Shown here: positions 59,045 to 64,000 of the stretch, one piece after another
How the letters are laid out: each line of letters opens with the position of its first letter
How positions within the stretch are numbered: the stretch's first letter is position 1
Assembly (NCBI GenBank): GCA_963819785.1
Contig: CAWFXW010000016.1
Location: 186,001 to 250,000, forward strand
Origin: Palsa-504 sp963819785
Lineage (GTDB): Bacteria > Actinomycetota > Actinomycetes > Streptosporangiales > Streptosporangiaceae
DNA: 64,000 nt
Reading direction: 5' to 3'
Translations under genes and position numbers: made by a program
The notes under the pieces: generated by a model
What the model saw: only the letters and a program-made list of their open reading frames with translations
What the model was told of the DNA's origin: nothing
The model's database searches: none

Positions 59045-61542
59045 CGGCCGCCCAGCAGCCAGCCGCCCAGGGCGGCGACCACGGGCAGGCCGATCAAGAT
59101 GGCGATCAGGTCCGCCGCGGGCACGTCCCCGAACGTGACCGACAGGCTGCTGCGCGCCCAGGCCACGCCGGCGATCGCGGCGGCCAGGGTGCCCAGGACC
59201 GCGCCGAGCAGTCCGAGCGCGCCTGCGGTGGCGCCGGTGATCGTGCGGCGGGTGGTGCCGCCCGCCCCGGTGGCGGTGAGCGTACGCAGGTCGCGCATGC
59301 TCTCGCTGCGGATCAGGCCGACGGTCATGACCAGCACGCCGAACGCGATGACCAGGCCGAGCACGGTCGCTCCGTCGCTGATCTGGGTCAGGCCGAGCTC
59401 ACCGGACTTCGTCTCCACGCTCACCCCGGCGCTGACCGCGAGCTGCCGGGCTTGGTTGATGTTTTCGCTGGTGAGCGCGTGCGGCGCCTGGATCAGCCAG
59501 CCGTTCAGGGACGTCTGCAGGTGGTACTTGTGCAGCGCCTGCTCGGTGACCACGGTGTTCGGCGCCGAGGTGCCCGAGGGTAGGCTGGCCACCTCCTGGA
59601 TCTTCGGGTTGGCCAGGCAGCCGTTGGCTGCCGTGCAGGCCGGGGGCGGGCCGTTGCCGCCTCTGAGGTAGCCGCCCCACATCATGATCATGTTCGGCAG
59701 GCCGGACAGGCCCGGACGCATGGACAAGATGTCGGTGCCGGGCTGGATCGAACTGGGGTTGATCCCGTACTGGTGCAGCAGCGCCGGGGTGGCGACGTAC
59801 ACCGTGCCGCTGAAGTTGTTGTCCTGCGTGCCGAGCTGGTACAGCGTGGGGCCGGCGATCTCCAGCGGCAGGACCGAGGTGGCGTGCAGCGTTCTCGCGT
59901 AGCTGTCGACGCTGGTTTGCAGCGCGGTCAGCTGGCGGGCGGTCAGCGGGACGTTGGGCCCGGCGTTCGGGCCGGTGTTCTGGGTGTAGACGATCAGCTC
60001 TTGAGAGCTTAGGTTGGCGCCGGTCCAGTCCAGGACCTTCTCGAACCGGATGCTGGCCACGATGCTGATCAGCACGGCCAGGAACACCGCGAACGTGACC
60101 GCGGCCAGGGCCGCGCCGGACCGGGCCCGCTGCCGCATGAGGTCCCGCAGCGCGATCCGCACCGCGACTGGCATCCGCGGCCCGGCGCCGAACGCCAGCA
60201 GGGCCACGCACAGCGGGGCCAGCAGGCAGACGCCGATGATGATCGTGACCAGGCCGACCAGGAGCGTGAGCGCGTCGCTGCCGCTGTTGCCGCCCCATCC
60301 GCCGGAGAAGAACAGGGCGACGACGCCCACGGCGACCAGGACGGCGCCCGGGATGACGGACCGGTGCACGGCCTTGGGCTGGGCCGGGCGCCCGGACAGG
60401 GCGGCCACGACCGGGATCCGGGCCACGGCCCGGGCCGGGCGGCGGGCGGCCAGCACCGCGGTCCCGATGGCCAGCACGATCGCGACGGCAATGGCCCACC
60501 AGGGGAGGTTGGTGCTGTTGATGACGTGCCCGGTGTCGGTCTGCAGGGTGGGGACGTAGGCGAACCAGGCGGCGAAGCCCGCGATCGCGCCGAGCAGCGC
60601 GCCGACGACGCCGAGGACCGCGCCGTTGGCCACCATCACGAGCCGGACGTTGCGTTCGGTGGCGCCGAGCGCGGCCAGCATGCCGAGCGCGCGCAGCCGC
60701 CGCTGGGCCATCACGGTGAACCCGGCCACCGAGACCAGGCCGATGAAGACCAGCCCGAGTACGGCCACGACCAGCACGATGGTCGCGGGCGGGATCCCCG
60801 CCGAGGCGCCGGTGGGGTAGGAGATGGTCGCGGCCTTGGGCAGGCTGGGCAGGGTCGGATTCTGATTCTGACCTGGTCCTGGCCCCTGGTCTTCCTGGGG
60901 TGCGGCCGCCGGGCCGAGCAGGATGCTGACCTGGCTGGGCGCGGTGACCTGGCCCGGGGCGACGAGGGCGAACTCGTCGAGCAGGTTGGCCGGGTTCCGC
61001 ACGATGCCGGTCACCCGCCAGGTCTGCCCGCCGGCGTGCCAGCTGCCGCCGGCCCCGGTGTCGAAGGCGGACGCCACCTGGCTGGTCAGGGCGACCTGGC
61101 CGGGGCCGTCCGGGTACTGCCCGGAGACCAGGGACAGCATCGGGCCGCCGTACCGGCCGTGCGGGTCCTGCGCGCGCAGCTGGACCGGTTCGGTCAGGCC
61201 GGTGCTGAGGTCCTGGTTCTCGATCACCTCGGCCGGGCCGTACTTGCTGGTTACGGCGGCGATGTCGGTGGCGAGCGTCGGGTCGGTGCCCGGCAGGGTG
61301 ACCAGCGCGCTGGCCGTGCCGAACGTGCCCGCGCTCGGGCTGGCCGGCGGGGTGTTGGTGGCCACCCCGGCGCCCCAGACCGTGGCCGCGACCGCGATCG
61401 TGAGCAGGCCCAGCATCAGCAGTTGCTGGCGCCATTCGCGGCGGAACAGCCGCCAGGCCCAGTGGATCACGGCCCGCCGGGCGGGGATGCCCCCGTCGGC
61501 GACCTCCGCCGCGACGGGCCGCTCAGTGGTCAGGGTGCTCAT
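59008..61542 (-). CDS. FtsX-like ABC transporter permease (duplicated FtsX domains)
   Basis: 844 residues, start ATG 61542 overlapping the ATPase stop. An N-terminal TM helix (LMLGLLTIAVAATVWGAGVA), a large extracytoplasmic domain, FtsX domain 1 (IVLVVAVLGLVFIGLVSVAG ... LRALGMLAALGATERNVRLV), further TM helices, a second extracytoplasmic loop (about 530-720) and FtsX domain 2 (LGLVIAFGVLVMTVGLIRSE ... LLGAVLGTLAAAIAGVAWAR). The usual partner of a MacB-like ATPase in antimicrobial-peptide or lipid export and resistance. Confidence 0.92.
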   Translation of the reverse strand: MSTLTTERPVAAEVADGGIPARRAVIHWAWRLFRREWRQQLLMLGLLTIAVAATVWGAGVATNTPPASPSAGTFGTASALVTLPGTDPTLATDIAAVTSKYGPAEVIENQDLSTGLTEPVQLRAQDPHGRYGGPMLSLVSGQYPDGPGQVALTSQVASAFDTGAGGSWHAGGQTWRVTGIVRNPANLLDEFALVAPGQVTAPSQVSILLGPAAAPQEDQGPGPGQNQNPTLPSLPKAATISYPTGASAGIPPATIVLVVAVLGLVFIGLVSVAGFTVMAQRRLRALGMLAALGATERNVRLVMVANGAVLGVVGALLGAIAGFAAWFAYVPTLQTDTGHVINSTNLPWWAIAVAIVLAIGTAVLAARRPARAVARIPVVAALSGRPAQPKAVHRSVIPGAVLVAVGVVALFFSGGWGGNSGSDALTLLVGLVTIIIGVCLLAPLCVALLAFGAGPRMPVAVRIALRDLMRQRARSGAALAAVTFAVFLAVLISIVASIRFEKVLDWTGANLSSQELIVYTQNTGPNAGPNVPLTARQLTALQTSVDSYARTLHATSVLPLEIAGPTLYQLGTQDNNFSGTVYVATPALLHQYGINPSSIQPGTDILSMRPGLSGLPNMIMMWGGYLRGGNGPPPACTAANGCLANPKIQEVASLPSGTSAPNTVVTEQALHKYHLQTSLNGWLIQAPHALTSENINQARQLAVSAGVSVETKSGELGLTQISDGATVLGLVIAFGVLVMTVGLIRSESMRDLRTLTATGAGGTTRRTITGATAGALGLLGAVLGTLAAAIAGVAWARSSLSVTFGDVPAADLIAILIGLPVVAALGGWLLGGRQPAVISRQPLE

Positions 61543-62261
61543 CTGCTCTGCTCCCCGGACAGCAGGGACTCCGGGCCGCGAGGCGGCGCGGTCTGGTCGG
61601 TCACCCGGCCGTCCCGCAGGAAGACCACCCGGTCGGCCCACGAGGCCAGCTGGGCGTCGTGGGTCACCACCACGGCGGCCACGCCCCGCTTGCACGCGGC
61701 GTGGATGAGGCGCATGACCGACTCGCCGTTCACCGAGTCCAGCGCGCCGGACGGCTCGTCGGCCAGCAGCAGGCGCCGGTCGCCGACCACGGCCCGGGCG
61801 ATGGCCACCCGCTGCCGCTCGCCGCCGGACAGCTGGTCGGGGAAGTTGTTCGATCGGTCGCCCAGGCCCAGTTCGTCCAGGGCCTTCAGGCCGGCCAGCC
61901 GGGCCTTGCGGGCGGACAGGCCGTCGAGCTCGAGGGGCAGCGCCACGTTCTCGGCCGCGGTCAGCCCGGGCAGCAGGTTGAAATCCTGGAACACGTAGCC
62001 GATATAGCGACGCCGCATCCGGGCCTTGGCGTTGCGCGACATCTCGGTGACCGGGGTGCCGCCGATCAGCACCTCGCCGCTGGTGGGCTCCTCCAGGGTC
62101 CCGGCAATGGTCAGCAGGGTGGACTTGCCGGAGCCGCTCGGCCCCATGACCGCCACCATCGAACCCGCCTCGACGGCCAGATCGACATCTTTCAGTGCGT
62201 GCACTTCGGCGGCGCCCTGGCCGTAGCTCCGTGACACGTGCCGCATGTCGAGGACGCTCAT
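61539..62261 (-). CDS. ABC transporter ATPase (MacB/LolD type)
   Basis: 240 residues. Walker A MGPSGSGKSTLLTIAGTLEE, Q-loop GYVFQDFNLLPGLTAAENVA, signature LSGGERQRVAIARAVVG, Walker B LLLADEPSGALDSVNGE, H-loop VVVTHDAQLASWADRVVFLR. The ATG at 62261 overlaps the PadR stop (ATGA) with AAGGGG upstream. Same operon as the permease. Confidence 0.95.
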   Translation of the reverse strand: MSVLDMRHVSRSYGQGAAEVHALKDVDLAVEAGSMVAVMGPSGSGKSTLLTIAGTLEEPTSGEVLIGGTPVTEMSRNAKARMRRRYIGYVFQDFNLLPGLTAAENVALPLELDGLSARKARLAGLKALDELGLGDRSNNFPDQLSGGERQRVAIARAVVGDRRLLLADEPSGALDSVNGESVMRLIHAACKRGVAAVVVTHDAQLASWADRVVFLRDGRVTDQTAPPRGPESLLSGEQSR

Positions 62262-62869
62262 CGCGATATCCCCTTGTAGTTCATGACGTTTCCCCGTTTC
62301 CTTATCGGTTTGCTTGGATTTACGAGCGTGTGGCCGGCCCGCTTGATCCGGCCGTCGGCGGCGTCCAGCCAGCGGATGACCGCGTCCAGCCGGAACAGCT
62401 CGGCGTCCACGACCAGGGCCAGGCTGAGGTCGGAGTCGGCCTCGGCCTCCTTGATCCGGGTCCACTGCTGCATCAGCTCGACCAGGTGCCGGCGGTGGAC
62501 CTGGATCACCTCGTGCACGTCGGTGCCCGGCACGCGCATCGCGACCAGCACCTTCATGACGAGTTCGTCCCGGGGCGGGGCGCCCATGTCGGGCGGCGTG
62601 CGCAGCCAGCCGGCGAGTTCGGCCGCTCCGCCGGCGGTGATCCGGAAGGCCTTCTGCGGTGTTTTTTCCCTGCTCTTTTCCGGGCCGTCCTGGGCGGCGT
62701 CGTCGGACTCGACCAGCCCGTCCCGCTCCAGGCGCTGCAGCGTGGTGTAAACCTGGCCGACGTTCAGCGGCCAGACCTCGCCCGTCCGGGCCTCGAACTC
62801 CTCGCGCAGCTGAAGGCCGTACTTGGGGCCCTCGGCGAGCAGCGCGAGAAGCGCGTGACGGACGCTCAC
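62258..62869 (-). CDS. PadR-family transcriptional regulator
   Basis: 203 residues from GTG 62869. N-terminal winged HTH (VRHALLALLAEGPKYGLQLR EEFEARTGEVWPLNVGQVYT TLQRLERDGLVE) and a C-terminal helical Vir_act_alpha_C-like domain (VIQVHRRHLVELMQQWTRIK) that mediates dimerisation. First gene of a regulator-ATPase-permease operon, a frequent arrangement in which PadR represses its own drug or peptide exporter until a ligand binds. Confidence 0.92.
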   Translation of the reverse strand: MSVRHALLALLAEGPKYGLQLREEFEARTGEVWPLNVGQVYTTLQRLERDGLVESDDAAQDGPEKSREKTPQKAFRITAGGAAELAGWLRTPPDMGAPPRDELVMKVLVAMRVPGTDVHEVIQVHRRHLVELMQQWTRIKEAEADSDLSLALVVDAELFRLDAVIRWLDAADGRIKRAGHTLVNPSKPIRKRGNVMNYKGISR

Positions 62870-62891
62870 CGCTTCAGATTTCTGAGTAGCA

Positions 62892-62902
62892 TACTGAGTA
62901 TC
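62892..62902. promoter_or_regulatory. Candidate PadR operator
   Basis: ATACTGAGTAT, a perfect palindrome about a central G, 22 bases before the regulator start, overlapping a possible -10 (TATGCT on the minus strand). PadR sites typically contain ATAC/GTAT-type arms. A second ACTCAG half follows. Confidence 0.55.
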
Positions 62903-63010
62903 CTGCCGTGGCCGCGGGGGCCATGGCAGGCCGGTTACCACCCTTCTTTACCGGGATGGGTAACCCCCGTGACTTCCGGCGGACAGCCCCCTTGTGCTTT
63001 TTTACCCGGC

Positions 63011-63430
63011 GTGATATTGACTCGTTCTCGTGCCTCCTGGGTATTCCGCGCGGCCGCAGGCCGGAAGCTGGGCCTTCGTTCTGGCCAGCGCGTCTGGCTG
63101 CATAACGCCCCGGCGGGCTGGGACCTGACCGATCCGCCCGGCGGGCTGGCCGACGCGGGCCCGGACGGCCCGGCCGACGTGATCATCGCGTTCTTTTCCG
63201 CGCAGGCCGTGCTGGCTGATTCCCTTGAAGGACTGGCGCGGCGCATCTACCCGGCCGGGGCGCTGTGGATCGCGTGGCCGCGGCGGGCCGCCGGGCACCG
63301 CAGCGACATCACCGACAACGTGATCCGCGAGCACGCGCTGCCGCTGGGCGTGGTCGACGTCAAGGTGGCCGCCATCGACGAGGACTGGTCCGGGCTGCGG
63401 TTGGTCTGGCGGGTGCAGAACCGGCGCTGA
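63011..63430 (+). CDS. DUF3052-like protein
   Basis: 139 residues from GTG 63011; the true start is uncertain. The core AGRKLGLRSGQRVWLHNAPA, VIIAFFSAQAVLADSLEGLA, ALWIAWPRRAAGHRSDITDN and REHALPLGVVDVKVAAIDED-WSGLRLVWR matches the actinobacterial DUF3052 family. Function unknown. It diverges from the PadR operon. Confidence 0.78.
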   Translation: MILTRSRASWVFRAAAGRKLGLRSGQRVWLHNAPAGWDLTDPPGGLADAGPDGPADVIIAFFSAQAVLADSLEGLARRIYPAGALWIAWPRRAAGHRSDITDNVIREHALPLGVVDVKVAAIDEDWSGLRLVWRVQNRR

Positions 63431-63505
63431 GGGCGGCGTTTTAACGTGAGGCGGGCCGGGGCGGTCGCGGCGTAGCATGGACGCCATGGGTTTCACTTGA
63501 CGTTG

Positions 63506-64000
63506 ACGACCAGCCCTTTCCGCCCTGGCGGTCGCGCTCGCGGTCGAACTGGCCGACGAGCTAGTTGACGGTGCCAAGGGCGCCGCGCTTCCGCTGATCC
63601 GTCACGACCTGGGCCTGAGCTACGGCCAGGTCGGCCTGCTCGCCTCGGTGCCGCTGCTGGCCGGCGGGGCGCTCGAGCTTCCGCTCGGCATCTGGGCCAG
63701 CGGTCCGGCCCGGCGCCGGCGGGCCGTGCTCATCGGCGGCGTCGTCTTCATCCTCAGCCTGCTCGCGGTGGCCGGGGCCCGTTCCTTCCCGGTCCTGCTG
63801 GTCGCGGTCACTGTGTTCTTCCCGGCCTCGGGGGCGTTCGTCTCGCTGACCCAGGCCGAGCTCATGGACGCCTGGCCGGACCGGCAGGCCCAGGTCATGG
63901 CGCGCTGGGACCTGGCCGGATCAACGGGCGCGGTGGCCGGGCCGCTGCTGCTGGGGGCCGTGCTGGCCGCCGGGGGCGGCTGGCGGGTGGCGTACCTGGT
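63506..64000 (+). CDS. MFS transporter, N-terminal part, cut by window edge; start disrupted
   Basis: At least four TM segments are readable: ALAVALAVELADELVDGAKG, LLASVPLLAGGALELPLGIW, AVLIGGVVFILSLLAVAGAR, SFPVLLVAVTVFFPASGAFV, and an inter-helix loop GPARRRRAVLIGG like MFS motif A. Going upstream, the frame meets TGA at 63503 without any ATG/GTG/TTG, while the expected start context (TTG ACG TTG ACG ACC AGC) is in the neighbouring frame. A frameshift around 63510-63530 is likely. Confidence 0.7.

Noticed and set aside
1..64000. CRISPR array
   Set aside because: No regularly spaced direct repeats with unique spacers; the tandem repeats seen are contiguous 9-18-bp units.

Overview
The window is a 64 kb piece of a chromosome from a very GC-rich actinobacterium. 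Evidence for this is the codon use, the many GTG starts, the 4-bp ATGA/GTGA overlaps between genes, leaderless promoters, the Arg/Gly/Asp-rich insert in Rho, and the gene order response regulator - nrtL-like - lysA - hom - thrC - thrB - rho - rpmE - prfA - prmC. The content fits Streptosporangiales or a neighbouring order, but I cannot name a genus from sequence alone.

Layout. 1-10.9 kb (minus strand) is core: release factor and its methylase, L31, Rho, and the aspartate-family amino acid operon, preceded by a receiver-only response regulator. A tRNA-Arg(CCG) at 11.0 kb marks the border of an accessory stretch (11.1-19.4 kb). That stretch has decayed genes, an orphan secreted protein with a perfect terminator, a lipoprotein, an APH(3')-like kinase, and two copies of a ClpC N-domain/UVR protein, one of them frameshifted. 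19.5-31.2 kb holds a divergent two-operon cluster. Leftward it encodes a seven-bladed WD40 membrane protein, a small coiled-coil membrane protein, two ATP-grasp ligases and an M20 peptidase. Rightward it encodes a third ATP-grasp ligase, an S51-like peptidase and two alpha/beta-hydrolases. I consider this the best candidate for an uncharacterised system. 31.2-39.5 kb has trehalose-6-phosphate synthase, a PQ-loop transporter with a divergent Lrp regulator, and a lipoprotein/adaptor/ABC exporter with a divergent two-component system.

39.5-45.2 kb is a second accessory stretch. It holds DUF1707 proteins and a DUF1707 remnant, a degraded Mrr-type restriction gene, a HigBA-like toxin-antitoxin pair driven by a leaderless promoter, and several copies of a roughly 75-bp non-coding repeat. 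45.2-48.7 kb is the known transglutaminase / alpha-E / circularly permuted ATP-grasp cluster, with the ATP-grasp gene frameshifted in this sequence. 48.7-54.4 kb carries a soluble transhydrogenase, a CsbD-like protein, a secreted protein and a B12 uptake system (binding protein, permease, frameshifted ATPase) behind a clear cobalamin riboswitch. 54.4-64 kb has a membrane-anchored HtrA-type protease, a sedolisin, an MreB-like actin homologue, a PadR-controlled ABC exporter, a DUF3052-like protein and the start of an MFS transporter.

Three themes recur. (1) Single-base frameshifts sit in otherwise well conserved genes near 15.95, 47.35, 51.70 and 63.5 kb; they are either real lesions or assembly errors. 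(2) Short tandem duplications of 15-18 bp lie in linkers and intergenic DNA. (3) Dispersed short repeats include a CCACGG-N-CCGTTCGG element and a G-run palindrome inserted in frame into lysA.
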